Assembly: GCF_014297595.2 (NCBI RefSeq)
Contig: NZ_CP060414.2
Span: forward strand, 2,864,410-2,928,409
Direction of reading: 5' to 3'
DNA from: Neisseria musculi
Lineage (GTDB): Bacteria > Pseudomonadota > Gammaproteobacteria > Burkholderiales > Neisseriaceae
DNA: 64,000 nt
Shown piece after piece: positions 38,754 through 47,838 of this stretch. Every line of letters begins with the position of its first letter. Positions within the stretch are counted from its first letter, which is position 1. The notes beneath the pieces were generated by a model, which was not told the DNA's origin, did no database searches, and saw only the letters and a program-made list of their open reading frames with translations. The position numbers were made by a program, and so were the translations under genes.

Positions 38754-39530
38754 TCAAGGTTTACCTGTTTTCGGGCTGACGGTGAGGATTTCGCGGCCGG
38801 TTTCGGTAACCAAAACTTCGTGTTCCCATTGCGCCGAAAGCGAGCGGTCTTTGGTAACTACCGTCCAGCCGTCTGCCAAAATGCGCAGATGGCGTTTGCC
38901 TTGGTTGATCATCGGCTCTATCGTGAAAATCATGCCCGGCTGCAACACCAAACCTTGCCCTTTGCGCCCGTAGTGCAGGACTTGCGGCTCTTCGTGGAAG
39001 CCCCGGCCGATGCCGTGGCCGCAGAATTCCTGCACCACCGAATAACCTGCGTTTTCGGCAACCTGCTGGCAGGCGTAACCGATGTCGCCCAAAGTGGCGC
39101 CGGGCTTGACCGCCGCGATGCCCGCCATCATGGCTTGGTGGGTGATGTCGATCAGGCGTTGGGCCTGGGGGCTGATTTTGCCTACCGCAAACATACGGCT
39201 GGAATCGCCGTGAAAACCGTCTTTTTTAATGGTGATGTCGATATTGAGAATGTCGCCGTTTTTCAGGGGTTTGTCATCGGGAATGCCGTGGCAGATAACG
39301 TGGTTGACCGAGGTGCAGCATGATTTGGGGTAGGGCGGGTTGCCGTAATTCAGCGGTGCGGGGCTGCCGCCCTGAACTTCGGTGTGGTAGGTGTAGATCA
39401 GCCTGTCCAGCTCGTTGGTGGTGATGCCGGGTTTGACGAATTGGCCGATATAGTCCAATGCTTCGGCCGCCAGCCGGCCCAGTTCGCGCATTTTTTCGAT
39501 TTCTTCGGCGGTTTTGATAACAACGGCCAT
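38754..39530 (-). CDS. map: Methionine aminopeptidase, type I
   Basis: This 258-aa enzyme removes the N-terminal Met from new proteins. The five metal ligands can be placed: Asp in GDILNIDITIKKDGFHGD (two Asp), His in EFCGHGIGRGFHEEP, Glu in IFTIEPMIN, and Glu in SAQWEHEVLVT. Length suits type Ia. It follows the Ala/Pro-rich protein gene after a DUS-pair terminator. Confidence 0.96.
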   Translation of the reverse strand: MAVVIKTAEEIEKMRELGRLAAEALDYIGQFVKPGITTNELDRLIYTYHTEVQGGSPAPLNYGNPPYPKSCCTSVNHVICHGIPDDKPLKNGDILNIDITIKKDGFHGDSSRMFAVGKISPQAQRLIDITHQAMMAGIAAVKPGATLGDIGYACQQVAENAGYSVVQEFCGHGIGRGFHEEPQVLHYGRKGQGLVLQPGMIFTIEPMINQGKRHLRILADGWTVVTKDRSLSAQWEHEVLVTETGREILTVSPKTGKP

Positions 39531-39567
39531 GTGAATCCTCTTTTCTTTTCAGGTGTTGGGATTGGTG

Positions 39568-39607
39568 TTCAGACGGCCTTTCGGTAATGTGTGAAAGGCC
39601 GTCTGAA
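39568..39607. terminator. DUS-pair hairpin upstream of map
   Basis: TTCAGACGGCCTTTC and GAAAGGCCGTCTGAA face each other across ten bases, a 15-bp perfect stem. On the minus strand it ends the transcript of the gene at 39677-40324. Confidence 0.7.
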
Positions 39608-39676
39608 AGAAGGCGGCATAAATTGCTGCAGGGTTTGAATAAGGGTGAAAGCCGCTGTTTCAAGTGGGACGGCGGG

Positions 39677-40324
39677 TTAAAACAGGTTGTCGGTTACTTT
39701 GCCGGGTTGGGCAGATTGCGCAGGGGCGGTTTCTGCGGGTGCCGGTTTTTCGGCTGCGGGTTTGGGTTCGGATGGTTCGGCTGCGGGTTTGGGGGCGGCG
39801 GGCTTTTCGGCTGCTTCGATCTGTTGTGCAGGCTTTGGGGCTGCCGTGGGTTGTTCTTTAGGCTGCTCTGCGGGAGCGGCAGGGGTTTCCGGCTGGGCCT
39901 GCTGTATGGCCTGCTGCCCGGTTTCTTCGGCCGTTGCGGTTTTCCGCTGCGGTTTGCGGGCTTGGCGCGTGGGTTTTGGGGCCGGTGCGGCGGTTTGTTC
40001 GGGTGCGGATGCGGCGGTTGGGGTTTCGGGATCGGCATTTGCGTCTGAAGCGGCTGCTTCGGTTTCGGATGCCTGCTGTCGGGGGGCAGCCGCTTGTGCT
40101 TGAACCGCCGCTGCCGCTACTGCCGAAGCGGGTGCACCGCGGGGCGAGAGCATTTCAACCGATGATGCGGCGGCGGTTTGCGGAGCTTGGGTTTGCTGCT
40201 GTGCGGGGTCGAATGTCTGCATGATGCCGATTACCACGCCGGCCACGGCGATGAAGGCGATGGCGAAGAGGGCGGCGAGCAGGTGTTTGGGCTTGGGCAT
40301 GAAGCCCGGTTTGCGGTTGTTCAT
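39677..40324 (-). CDS. Ala/Pro-rich single-helix membrane protein
   Basis: This 215-aa protein has a basic N-terminus (MNNRKPGFMPKPKH), one helix (about 15-36, LLAALFAIAFIAVAGVVIGI) and a long periplasmic low-complexity tail rich in Ala, Pro, Glu, Gln and Lys. The tail resembles TonB/TolA or peptidoglycan-linker segments but lacks a recognisable end domain such as SPOR. It probably spans part of the periplasm. I do not know the function. A plus-strand open frame through it is a GC-skew shadow. Confidence 0.72.
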   Translation of the reverse strand: MNNRKPGFMPKPKHLLAALFAIAFIAVAGVVIGIMQTFDPAQQQTQAPQTAAASSVEMLSPRGAPASAVAAAAVQAQAAAPRQQASETEAAASDANADPETPTAASAPEQTAAPAPKPTRQARKPQRKTATAEETGQQAIQQAQPETPAAPAEQPKEQPTAAPKPAQQIEAAEKPAAPKPAAEPSEPKPAAEKPAPAETAPAQSAQPGKVTDNLF

Positions 40325-40347
40325 TGGGTTTTCCGTTTGGCTGATAG

Positions 40348-40379
40348 AGGCCGTCTGAAAAATCGGTTTCAGACGGCCT
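40348..40379. terminator. DUS-pair terminator after yraP
   Basis: AGGCCGTCTGAAA and TTTCAGACGGCCT face each other across six bases, about 40 bases past the stop of the BON lipoprotein gene. Confidence 0.72.
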
Positions 40380-40419
40380 TTTGTCTGCGCGGCAGATGCT
40401 TTTAAAGCGGCTTAGCTTA

Positions 40420-41025
40420 TCATTTATTGTATGTTTGATAAAGCGTTACCACTTTTTTCACGCCCGGGGTGGTGCGCACGCGTTCGGTAACGGCTGCCTG
40501 TTCGGCAGGGGTGAGAATGCCCATCACATAGGTTATGCCGTCATAGGTAACGATTTTCACGCGGCTGGGAACCACGCCTTGGATGCCCAGCAGGGCGGTG
40601 CGTACTTTCGATGTGCTCCAAGTGTCGCTGCCCACATTGCCGAAGGTGCGTTTTTGCGGCGATACGCTGATGTAGTTATACACTTCTTGAACGGTTTGCT
40701 CCGAGCGCGCCACTTGTTCTACGAATGTGCGGTCGCTTTCGTTGGCAACATGGCCCAGCAGCAGGATATGGCGGTTGTAGCCCACCACTGAGAGTTTCGG
40801 CTCGAAGCCTTCGGTTTGGTTGTTTTGGCGCAGGCGTGGCAGGGCGGTGTTTTTGATGCGGACTTCCATCACGTTGTCGTCGGCCTGGGTGCCGGTGCTG
40901 CGGCGGTCGAGTGCGGATGCGCCGCCTACTGCGGCTCCGCCCAATACGGCTCCAACGCAGCCGTTTAACAGCGCGGCGGCAATAACGGCGGCAAGCAGGG
41001 TGCGGGCGGGTTGTTGGGTGTTCAT
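40420..41025 (-). CDS. yraP: YraP/DolP-type BON-domain lipoprotein (GNA2091 homologue)
   Basis: This 201-aa protein has lipobox LNGC (C23) followed by a Gly-rich linker, then two BON domains (about 50-120 with VVGYNRHILLLGHVANESD, and about 125-195 with VKIVTYDGITYVMGILTPAE). It is anchored in the outer membrane; DolP supports membrane integrity in E. coli, and the meningococcal homologue GNA2091 is part of a vaccine. I use the ATG at 41025; the frame upstream is not coding. Confidence 0.92.
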   Translation of the reverse strand: MNTQQPARTLLAAVIAAALLNGCVGAVLGGAAVGGASALDRRSTGTQADDNVMEVRIKNTALPRLRQNNQTEGFEPKLSVVGYNRHILLLGHVANESDRTFVEQVARSEQTVQEVYNYISVSPQKRTFGNVGSDTWSTSKVRTALLGIQGVVPSRVKIVTYDGITYVMGILTPAEQAAVTERVRTTPGVKKVVTLYQTYNK

Positions 41026-41049
41026 CTCGATACGTCCTTTCTGAATGGT

Positions 41050-41083
41050 TTTCAGACGGCCTTGTGCACAGGCCGTCTGAAAG
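41050..41083. terminator. DUS-pair hairpin between gmhA and yraP
   Basis: TTTCAGACGGCC and GGCCGTCTGAAA around TTGTGCACA, just past the gmhA stop on the minus strand. Confidence 0.65.
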
Positions 41084-41093
41084 CGGAAAACGG

Positions 41094-41687
41094 TTATATG
41101 CCTTCCAACAGCATGGTGTCGATGCTGTCGCACAGGGCGTGAATCAGCAGGATATGGATTTCCTGTATGCGGGCGGTGCGCGGGTGGGGCACGTTCAATA
41201 AAATATCGCTGTCGTTGAGCATGGCGGCGATTTTGCCGCCATCGCGGCCGGTGAGGGCGATAACGTGCATGTCGCGTTCGTGGGCGGCTTTGATAGCTTC
41301 GATAACGTTGGCGGAATTGCCCGAGGTGGAAATGCCGATAAGCACATCGCCGGCACGGCCCAGTGCGCGCACCTGCTTGCTGAAAACCTGGTCGAAGCCG
41401 TAGTCGTTGCCGATGGCGGTGAGGGCGGAGGTGTCGGTGGTGAGCGCCACGGCGGCCAGCTCCATGCGTTCTTTTTCAAAACGGCCGGTCATTTCGGCGG
41501 CGAAATGTTGGGCATCGGCCGCCGAGCCGCCGTTGCCGCAGGCGAGGATTTTGCCATCGTTCATCAAACATTGCAGCATCAGCACGGCGGCCTCGGCGGT
41601 GGGTTCGGTGAGAATGTCCGCCGCTTGTTTTTTGGCTTCGATGCTTTCGGTAAAATGGGCGGCTATGCGCTCTGGTAAAGTGGTCAT
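41094..41687 (-). CDS. gmhA: SIS-domain protein, GmhA/DiaA (phosphoheptose isomerase)
   Basis: This 197-aa SIS protein has [41 protein letters not shown] and [11 protein letters not shown], all shared by GmhA and its relative DiaA. GmhA converts sedoheptulose 7-phosphate for LPS heptose; DiaA stimulates DnaA. The order yraN - this gene - yraP is that of diaA in E. coli, but in Neisseria the gene at this position is known as gmhA. The gene product alone does not settle which role dominates. Confidence 0.85.
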   Translation of the reverse strand: MTTLPERIAAHFTESIEAKKQAADILTEPTAEAAVLMLQCLMNDGKILACGNGGSAADAQHFAAEMTGRFEKERMELAAVALTTDTSALTAIGNDYGFDQVFSKQVRALGRAGDVLIGISTSGNSANVIEAIKAAHERDMHVIALTGRDGGKIAAMLNDSDILLNVPHPRTARIQEIHILLIHALCDSIDTMLLEGI

Positions 41688-41694
41688 CTGAAAA

Positions 41695-42042
41695 TCAGCC
41701 TGTGATGTTCTGCACCCATTGCGGGGTATCGTTGCCCTGAATCAAAACCGCGTCCAAACGGCACGCTGCATGGTTCAGGCGGTGTTGCTGCAGATAGTGC
41801 TCGGCACTTTTTTGCAGTTTTAACAGTTTGGCCGGCGTAATGCTGTGGGCAGCGCCGCCGAAGCCGTTATTTTTGCGGTATTTTACTTCAACAAACAGAA
41901 TCGTGTTGCCGTTTTTGACGATTAAATCGATTTCGCCGAACGGGCAGTGCCAGTTTCGCGCCAGCAGTTTACAGCCCTGTTTTTGCAGAAATGCGAGCGC
42001 GGCGTTTTCACCTGCCGTGCCTTGAGTGTGATTTAAGCGCAT
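41695..42042 (-). CDS. yraN: YraN, UPF0102 nuclease-like protein
   Basis: This 115-aa protein has the UPF0102 restriction-endonuclease-like core: [42 protein letters not shown] (D, E-x-K). No biochemical role is established. It is divergent from rsmI, with only about 60 bases between, and is followed closely by gmhA. Confidence 0.93.
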   Translation of the reverse strand: MRLNHTQGTAGENAALAFLQKQGCKLLARNWHCPFGEIDLIVKNGNTILFVEVKYRKNNGFGGAAHSITPAKLLKLQKSAEHYLQQHRLNHAACRLDAVLIQGNDTPQWVQNITG

Positions 42043-42100
42043 TTTGTTTGCTCCCGTTATAATCCGATTTTTCAGACGGCCTTTTGAAAAGCGGTTTGTT

Positions 42101-42973
42101 ATGATGATGCAGAAACATTACCAAAAAGCCTGCGGCAGCCTTGAGGCGCAAACATTATACGTGGTTGCCACGCCCATCGGCAATTTGGCCGACATCACCC
42201 TGCGTGCGCTGGCAGTGTTGGAGCGCGCCGATTTGGTGTGTGCCGAAGACACCCGCGTTACCGCGCAACTTTTGGCCGCCTACGGCATACAGGCCAAGCT
42301 GTTGAGCGTGCGCGAGCACAACGAACAGCAAATGGCGGGCAAAGTCATCCAAGCGCTTGCAGACGGCCTGACGGTGGCGCAGGTGTCGGATGCGGGCACG
42401 CCCGCCGTGTGCGACCCCGGCGCGAAACTGGCCGCCCGCGTGCGCGAAGCCGGTTTCAAGGTGGTGCCGGTGGTGGGTGCCAGTGCTGTGATGGGGGCGT
42501 TGAGCGGGGCGGGCATCAGCGAGCCGGGCTTTTATTTTCACGGTTTTCTGCCGGCCAAGACGGGCGAACGCCGGAAACTGCTGGCAGCTTGGGCGCGAGC
42601 CGAACACCCTGTGGTGGCGTTTGAAACGCCGCACCGCATCGCCGCCGCTTTGGCCGATATGGCAGCGTTGTTTCCCGGCCGCAGGCTGACGCTGGCGCGC
42701 GAAATCACCAAAACGTTTGAAACGTTTTTAAGCGGCAGCGTAGCCGATATTCAGACGGCCTTGATTCATGATGCCGACCAAAGCCGCGGTGAAATGGTTT
42801 TGGTGCTCCACCCCGCGCCCAAAGAGAAAAACAGCAGTTTGCCTGAAGCGGCGCAAAACGTGATGAAAGTGTTAGCGGCGGAGTTGCCCACCAAACAGGC
42901 GGCCGAATTGGCGGCCGAAATCACCGGCGAAAACAAAAAAGCCCTCTACGATTTGGCACTGACATGGAAATAG
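42101..42973 (+). CDS. rsmI: RsmI, 16S rRNA C1402 2'-O-methyltransferase
   Basis: This 290-aa tetrapyrrole-methylase-fold enzyme has LYVVATPIGNLADITLRALAV, CAEDTRVT, SDAGTPAVCDPGAKL and the ALTLAREITKTFE-like segment. It methylates the ribose of C1402 in 16S rRNA. Three ATG codons lie in a row at 42101-42109; any could be the start. Divergence from yraN is the usual arrangement. A near-DUS lies inside the gene near 42752. Confidence 0.94.
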   Translation: MMMQKHYQKACGSLEAQTLYVVATPIGNLADITLRALAVLERADLVCAEDTRVTAQLLAAYGIQAKLLSVREHNEQQMAGKVIQALADGLTVAQVSDAGTPAVCDPGAKLAARVREAGFKVVPVVGASAVMGALSGAGISEPGFYFHGFLPAKTGERRKLLAAWARAEHPVVAFETPHRIAAALADMAALFPGRRLTLAREITKTFETFLSGSVADIQTALIHDADQSRGEMVLVLHPAPKEKNSSLPEAAQNVMKVLAAELPTKQAAELAAEITGENKKALYDLALTWK

Positions 42974-43624
42974 ATCGGGGTGGGTATCGCTTATCCATGA
43001 AACAAATAAGCATAAGGCGGCGGGTTGCAGATGGTATCGGCAAGCTGCGCAGAAAGAGCCAAGGCTGCGATGATTTTGAAGCTTGTGAAGCGGATCGGCC
43101 GTATGGTGCAGCCACGTTGTTTCAGTTACGGATTGCGTATCCGGCTTTAGAGAACGGTTTGGGTAGGCCGCCGCCGGCAGCGGAATCGGTGCGCACTGCC
43201 TGTACTGTCTGCGGCTTGCTGCTTTGTACCCAAACTAAAGCAGGCTTGCCATAGATGTTTTACAGGATATTCGAGGCTGTCTGAAAATATTTTCAGACGG
43301 CCTTGTTTGGAATCTGATGGCGGAAAGCACGGCGTGGTTATATTTTTGTTTTTTGCTTGAAAACCTGTTGGGGGGCGAGGGTTGTTGGGAGTGCCGAAAG
43401 ATATGATGCGGCGGTGTCATGTTTGGAAAGCGTAAAATCGTTAAAACCGCTATTTCAACAACAAACATAAAGTTGCCGGGTATAAAAAAGCACCAAATAG
43501 CCGGCCTTGCCCAAGATTGCAGGCCGTCTGAAAATATTGTTCAGACGGCCTTATTCGGGGTTGGAGTGTCGTTGCTCTGCGGCGGCAGACACAAAATCAA
43601 ACCGATGCCGAAAATGCGGGTTGG
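42974..43624. other. Intergenic region with repeats and DUS hairpins
   Basis: No gene is supported. Bases about 43118-43250 are a diverged Correia-like repeat (GCTTTAGAGAACGGTTTGGG, then GGAATCGGTGCGCACTGCCTG and CTGTCTGCGGCTTGCTGC). DUS-pair hairpins lie at 43274-43303 and 43521-43551; the latter sits where it would end the NodT-gene transcript (minus strand). Confidence 0.6.
43118..43250. repeat. Diverged Correia-like element
   Basis: TTAGAGAACGGTTTGGG...GGAATCGGTGCGCACTG...GTACTGTCTGCGGCTTGCTGC follows the core order of Correia elements closely, in the same orientation as the copy at 23953. Confidence 0.55.
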
Positions 43625-45028
43625 CTACTGCGGTATCCGGAATCCGCCGCCGAGGCGGGCGTGAACATTGCTCCAGGCAGTCAGTAGATCTGCACGGTGT
43701 TGTGCCAACTGCATTTGCTGCTGCAACACTTCGTCTTGTTTTTGTAGGGGAACCAGGCCGTTTTCCAACCCGGCGCGCATACGGCGGGAAGCTGCCGATG
43801 CCGATTTCTCGGCAGTTTCTACCATGCGTTGCTGCAGCGTGGTTTGGTTGCGCAGGTTTTGGTAGCTGCCGACTGCATCGGCTGCTGAGCGTATGGCATG
43901 GAGTACGGTTTGGTCGTACACGGCTGCCTGTTCGTTAAAGCGGGCGTTGCGTGCCGCCAATTGCGATTGCAGTGCGCCCGAGGTGAAAATGGGCAGGCTG
44001 AGTGCGGGCATGATGCCCAGCATGCCGGAGCTTTTTCCGTTGATAACATCAAAAGCGTCTATGTGCGCCAACCCGGCCAGCAGCCTCAGTTCGATGTTCG
44101 GATAAAAAGCCGCTTTCGCTGCGCCGATATCTTGCGCCCGTGATTCCAGCAGGGCGCGTTGGGCGGCGATGTCGGGCCGTCTGCCCAGCAAATCGGCCCG
44201 GATACGGTTTACTGCCAGCACGGGCGCGGCCGCCTGCGGCGAAGGCTGCCAGTTCTGCAGAGCCCCTGGAGAGCGCCCTGCCGTTACCGCCAGGCTGTTG
44301 CGTATGCGCGAGATATTGTGCATCACTTGCAGCTGCTGCATTTGCAGTTGCTGCTGCATCTGTTGGGCTTGGTAAAGTGCGGACGGGGGAAGAATATCTG
44401 CCTGTATGCGCTGTTTTAATAGTTTTTCTATGCTTTCAGCCACCTGAAGGCGTTTTTGCAGGGCTTGCCGTTGGGCTTCCAGTGCCTGCCAGGCAAAATA
44501 TTGGGCGGCTACGGCATGGGCCGTTTCCAAACGGGTGTGTACCGTTTCATAGGCGGCAGCTTGGCTCCGACCCAAAGCAGATCGGATGCGCGCTTTGTTT
44601 TGCCCCCAAAAGTCGAATGCCCAACTGCCTTGCAGGGCTGTTGCGGCCATCAATAGGGTATGGTCGGTGTTGGCTATACCGGATGCGGGTTTGGGGTTTA
44701 CATACCCCCCTATGCCTTGGGATGACAGGCCGATTTGGACTCTGCTTGCCGCACGGTTCACGCCGAGTTCGGCCTGTGCCTGCTCGAAACGCGCCTGGGC
44801 GATCCGCATTTGCGGGGCGGTGCGGACGGCCTCTTCGATCAAACGGTTGAGTTTGGGGTCGCGCAACTGCATCCACCAGTCATCGCGTATTTCGCGGGCG
44901 GATTCTCCTTGCGGTAATGAATAAGCCGTTGGGGTGTCCAACGGCACTTGTTTGCCAAACGGCGCACAGGCAGCGGCAAGCAATAATCCGAGCAACGCCG
45001 CGCTGCGCGCAATCAGGGTAAATTTCAT
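43625..45028 (-). CDS. NodT-family outer-membrane efflux lipoprotein
   Basis: This 467-aa TolC-like outer-membrane factor has a lipoprotein signal (lipobox AAAC, C21) and two repeats of coiled-coil/beta structure (for example AQLGVNRAASRVQIGLSSQG and FYPNIELRLLAGLAHID). Such proteins form the exit duct of RND or MFS tripartite pumps. Here no pump or adaptor gene adjoins it; only the MarR-type regulator upstream is paired with it (57-base gap). It must share pump parts encoded elsewhere, or the operon has lost them. Confidence 0.88.
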   Translation of the reverse strand: MKFTLIARSAALLGLLLAAACAPFGKQVPLDTPTAYSLPQGESAREIRDDWWMQLRDPKLNRLIEEAVRTAPQMRIAQARFEQAQAELGVNRAASRVQIGLSSQGIGGYVNPKPASGIANTDHTLLMAATALQGSWAFDFWGQNKARIRSALGRSQAAAYETVHTRLETAHAVAAQYFAWQALEAQRQALQKRLQVAESIEKLLKQRIQADILPPSALYQAQQMQQQLQMQQLQVMHNISRIRNSLAVTAGRSPGALQNWQPSPQAAAPVLAVNRIRADLLGRRPDIAAQRALLESRAQDIGAAKAAFYPNIELRLLAGLAHIDAFDVINGKSSGMLGIMPALSLPIFTSGALQSQLAARNARFNEQAAVYDQTVLHAIRSAADAVGSYQNLRNQTTLQQRMVETAEKSASAASRRMRAGLENGLVPLQKQDEVLQQQMQLAQHRADLLTAWSNVHARLGGGFRIPQ

Positions 45029-45085
45029 TAAGCTATCCGTTTTGCTTTCGCTTGGAGCAGCATCGTAATGGTAAGAAAAGGGCAA

Positions 45086-45577
45086 TCAACCGAGTTTGGT
45101 CAGCAGTTTGCCTAACAGATGTTGCAGTTGGGCGTAATCTTCATTGGTAAAGTCTTCCCAAGCCTCACTGCTCCTGCTGGAAATCTGCGGCCAGATTTTT
45201 TGGATAAAGGCTTCACCTTCAGCAGTTAATTTTAACACGATTTGGCGGCGGTCTTGCTGGTTGATGTGGCGTTCTACCCAGCCGCGCTCCACCATTTCAT
45301 CGGAAAGGCGGGTGGCGCTGGTGCGGGTTAGATCCATCAGATCGCTCAGGCGCGAAGGCAGGATTTCGCTGTTGGGGCTCACATAAACCGCCATCATGGC
45401 AAACCACAGGTTCTCGTTGATGCCGAATTCTTTCAAGCTGTCGTTCAGATGGCTGCTCAGGCGTTCTGTAACAACGCGCAGCAGGCGGCCGGATTGGGTT
45501 TGCTGTTCGGAAAACTCAGGCAGGCGCCCGGATAATAATCTGAGCGCATTAACCAGTTCTGCTTGTGAAAAACTCAT
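45086..45577 (-). CDS. MarR-family regulator
   Basis: This 163-aa winged-helix regulator has the MarR recognition region (SRLSDLMDLTRTSATRLSDEM) and wing (ERHINQQDRRQIVLKLTAEG). Sequence and the paired efflux gene suggest an EmrR/MprA-like repressor that responds to a toxic ligand. It differs from the neisserial FarR as I remember it. It precedes the NodT-type gene in one operon and probably regulates both. Confidence 0.87.
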   Translation of the reverse strand: MSFSQAELVNALRLLSGRLPEFSEQQTQSGRLLRVVTERLSSHLNDSLKEFGINENLWFAMMAVYVSPNSEILPSRLSDLMDLTRTSATRLSDEMVERGWVERHINQQDRRQIVLKLTAEGEAFIQKIWPQISSRSSEAWEDFTNEDYAQLQHLLGKLLTKLG

Positions 45578-46140
45578 TATATTTCTCTTCTCAAATGATG
45601 TTGGCAGTTAAATAATTTTGATAAATGCAGTTATCTGCTTTTAAATTTCTATAAAATTGCCGTTTTCTACATAAAACCGGCAATTTTTAATTCGGTTGGA
45701 AATATTTTATATATTATTGTTTATAGTTTCTTAAAAAACAGATAATCGGTTTGTCTTTCTTACAAGCGGATTGCTGTTGTCATAAAAGTGCTCTGCATAA
45801 CCTAAATGGGGCGGGAAACCAACCGTTTGTCTGCAAACCTAAGTGATATTTGAAATTTTTTAGTGGGGCTGCCGAGAGGCAGTTTGTTTTGCTTTTTTAG
45901 AGTGGGTTGGTTATGCATAGTTCGGTGGAAAACATATCTTTACGCATTATGCATTTATAAAAAGCAGACGGAATTTTAAAAATTTTTAAATTCAATAAAT
46001 TGACTGGGATTATGGGGCAGATAATGAAAAAACGGATTTCGAAATTTCTGTTTTATAAACTATTTTTAACAGTTCTGCCGGGCGTTTCTGCTTGCCGGCA
46101 ATACACATTCTGCTCTTTTGTATTAAAATGCGGGGTTTAC
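45578..46140. other. AT-rich intergenic region
   Basis: This 560-bp stretch between the divergent marR and queF genes has no supported gene. It is AT-rich with several A/T tracts and must contain both promoters. A small frame at 46024-46167 has a signal-like start but overlaps the riboswitch and is not convincing. Confidence 0.5.
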
Positions 46141-46180
46141 GTTGTGGTTCGCGATCTCCCACATTAAAAAACTAAGGAAC
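46141..46180 (+). promoter_or_regulatory. preQ1-I riboswitch upstream of queF
   Basis: TGTGG-TTCGCGATCT-CCCACA forms the P1 stem with its C/U-rich loop, and the A-rich tail ATTAAAAAACTAAGGA follows; this is the class I preQ1 aptamer pattern (tail AAAAAACTA pairing back to the loop). The tail runs into the AAGGA ribosome-binding site nine bases before the queF ATG, so ligand binding would hide the site and block translation. Gene content (queF, yhhQ) fits queuosine control. Confidence 0.85.
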
Positions 46181-46188
46181 TTTCATTT

Positions 46189-46665
46189 ATGACCCGCAGT
46201 AGCAACGAACTGCACGGCCTTACTTTGCTGGGCAGCGGAAGTGTTTCGTATCTTACCGAATATGCGCCCGAAGTTTTGGAGGCATTCGACAACAAACACC
46301 AAGGCAATGATTATTTTGTCAAATTTATCTGCCCTGAGTTTACCAGTTTGTGCCCGATGACCGGTCAGCCGGATTTTGCCACCATCTATATACGTTATAT
46401 TCCCGCTGAAAAAATGGTGGAAAGCAAATCGCTCAAGCTTTATTTGTTCAGCTTCCGCAACCACGGTGATTTTCACGAAGATTGTGTCAATATCATTATG
46501 AAAGATTTGATTGCGTTGATACAGCCGAAGTATATCGAGGTTTGCGGTGAATTTACGCCGCGCGGCGGAATTGCTATCCATCCGTTTGCCAACTACGGCC
46601 GTTCCGGCACCGAGTTTGAGCAGTTGGCCAAAACCCGCCTGTTTGCCCGTGATGCACACGCGTGA
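46189..46665 (+). CDS. queF: QueF, preQ0 reductase
   Basis: This 158-aa unimodular QueF reduces 7-cyano-7-deazaguanine to preQ1 with NADPH in queuosine synthesis. Catalytic C55 and D62 lie in [13 protein letters not shown], and the substrate-binding Glu in [23 protein letters not shown] [10 protein letters not shown] follows near the C-terminus. It lies directly behind a preQ1 riboswitch and before the transporter gene yhhQ. Confidence 0.95.
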   Translation: MTRSSNELHGLTLLGSGSVSYLTEYAPEVLEAFDNKHQGNDYFVKFICPEFTSLCPMTGQPDFATIYIRYIPAEKMVESKSLKLYLFSFRNHGDFHEDCVNIIMKDLIALIQPKYIEVCGEFTPRGGIAIHPFANYGRSGTEFEQLAKTRLFARDAHA

Positions 46666-46821
46666 ATGCGTGCAGCGGCGTTTCTGCATCTAACCGGCAA
46701 TGTCTGAATACTGATTCATACCGATTAAAAATCAACAACTGCCTGCTTGAGGATTCGGTAGGAAGGCCGCCTGAAAAAAGCAGCGTGCCGCCGAAGCCCC
46801 TGTTTGGGAAACGAGAGAGTG

Positions 46822-47505
46822 ATGGTTTATCGATTTAATGCTGCGCAATTGCGAAAGGCCTTGGTTTGGCTTGCTTTTTTTCATATTTTGATTATTGCAG
46901 CCAGCAATTATCTGGTGCAGTTTCCGTTTGAAGTGTTCGGATTCCACACCACCTGGGGGGCATTTACGTTTCCGTTTATTTTCCTGGCTACCGATTTAAC
47001 CGTGCGCATTTTCGGCCGACATCTTGCCCGCCGGATTATTTTTTGGGTGATGCTGCCGGCGTTGGTGTTGTCGTATGCAGTATCGGTGCTGTTTCACGAA
47101 GGCGGCTGGACCGGTTGGGCTGCATTGGCTTCGTTCAACGGATTTGTCGGCCGCATCGCATCGGCCAGTTTTGCCGCGTATGCGCTCGGGCAGCTGCTGG
47201 ATATTTTCGTATTCAATAAATTGCGCCGCTTGAAATCCTGGTGGATTGCACCCACAGCCTCGACATTTTTGGGTAATGCGCTGGATACGTTGGTTTTCTT
47301 CGGTGTGGCATTCTATGCCGGCAGTGATGTGTTTATGGCGGCTAACTGGCAGGAAATCGCTTTTATTGATTATTTGTTCAAACTTGTTATCTGCACGCTG
47401 TTTTTCTTGCCGGCTTACGGTATTTTGTTGAATATGCTGGAAAAAAAGTTAACTGCGCTCAAGCTGCAAGACAATCTGGCGGAGATGGCGGCCCAAGAGC
47501 CTTGA
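46822..47505 (+). CDS. yhhQ: YhhQ/QPTR, queuosine precursor transporter
   Basis: This 227-aa inner-membrane protein has about six helices. The family pattern includes SNYLVQFPFEVFGFHTTWGA, FPFIFLATDLTVRIFG and LDTLVFFGVAFYAG. YhhQ imports preQ0/preQ1. Together with queF it forms a salvage/reduction pair under preQ1 riboswitch control. I start it at the ATG at 46822 with GAGAGAG upstream; a TTG six codons earlier is less likely. Confidence 0.92.
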   Translation: MVYRFNAAQLRKALVWLAFFHILIIAASNYLVQFPFEVFGFHTTWGAFTFPFIFLATDLTVRIFGRHLARRIIFWVMLPALVLSYAVSVLFHEGGWTGWAALASFNGFVGRIASASFAAYALGQLLDIFVFNKLRRLKSWWIAPTASTFLGNALDTLVFFGVAFYAGSDVFMAANWQEIAFIDYLFKLVICTLFFLPAYGILLNMLEKKLTALKLQDNLAEMAAQEP

Positions 47506-47667
47506 TGGTATGACCGGTCTGTTTAAAAAATAACCTGCCGATTTCCTTGCTGTGTGCCTGTGTTGTTTACGGCCCGCCGGTTCGTGCTGATTTGGAATCA
47601 GATTGGTTTTTTTACGGATTGGCTGCGGTCGGTTGGATTTCATTTTTTATGCGGATACAGTATGGCG

Positions 47668-47697
47668 AAAGGCCGTCTGAAATTTTCAGACGGCCTT
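47668..47697. terminator. DUS-pair terminator after yhhQ
   Basis: AAAGGCCGTCTGAAA and TTTCAGACGGCCTTT form a perfect stem with almost no loop. It may serve both queF-yhhQ (plus) and the tRNA (minus). Confidence 0.72.
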
Positions 47698-47734
47698 TGA
47701 TGTTTTGAATGCAAAGATTGGTGGTTTCAGGTGG

Positions 47735-47809
47735 TGGCCCCGCCGACAGGAATCGAACCTGTATCTTACGCTTAGGAGGCATATGTTCTATCCGTTGAAC
47801 TACGGCGGG
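47735..47809 (-). tRNA. tRNA-Arg (anticodon CCU)
   Basis: The minus strand folds as a tRNA: acceptor CCCGCCG with CGGCGGG, D-arm GTTC/GAAC, anticodon stem TATGC/GCGTA with loop CTCCTAA (anticodon CCT, reading AGG), T-arm with GGTTCGATTCC, and an encoded CCA end. It reads the rare arginine codon AGG. It lies just upstream of nothing coding on its strand; ispB precedes it. Confidence 0.95.
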
Positions 47810-47838
47810 CTTTCAAGCAGAAACGGGAAGGGTTAAGG

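Noticed and set aside
39687..40103. Long plus-strand open frame opposite the Ala/Pro-rich protein
   Set aside because: It is the mirror of a low-complexity GC-rich gene; the minus frame has a proper start, membrane helix and terminator.
46024..46167. 47-aa frame with a lipobox-like start before queF
   Set aside because: It overlaps the preQ1 riboswitch and has no good ribosome-binding site.
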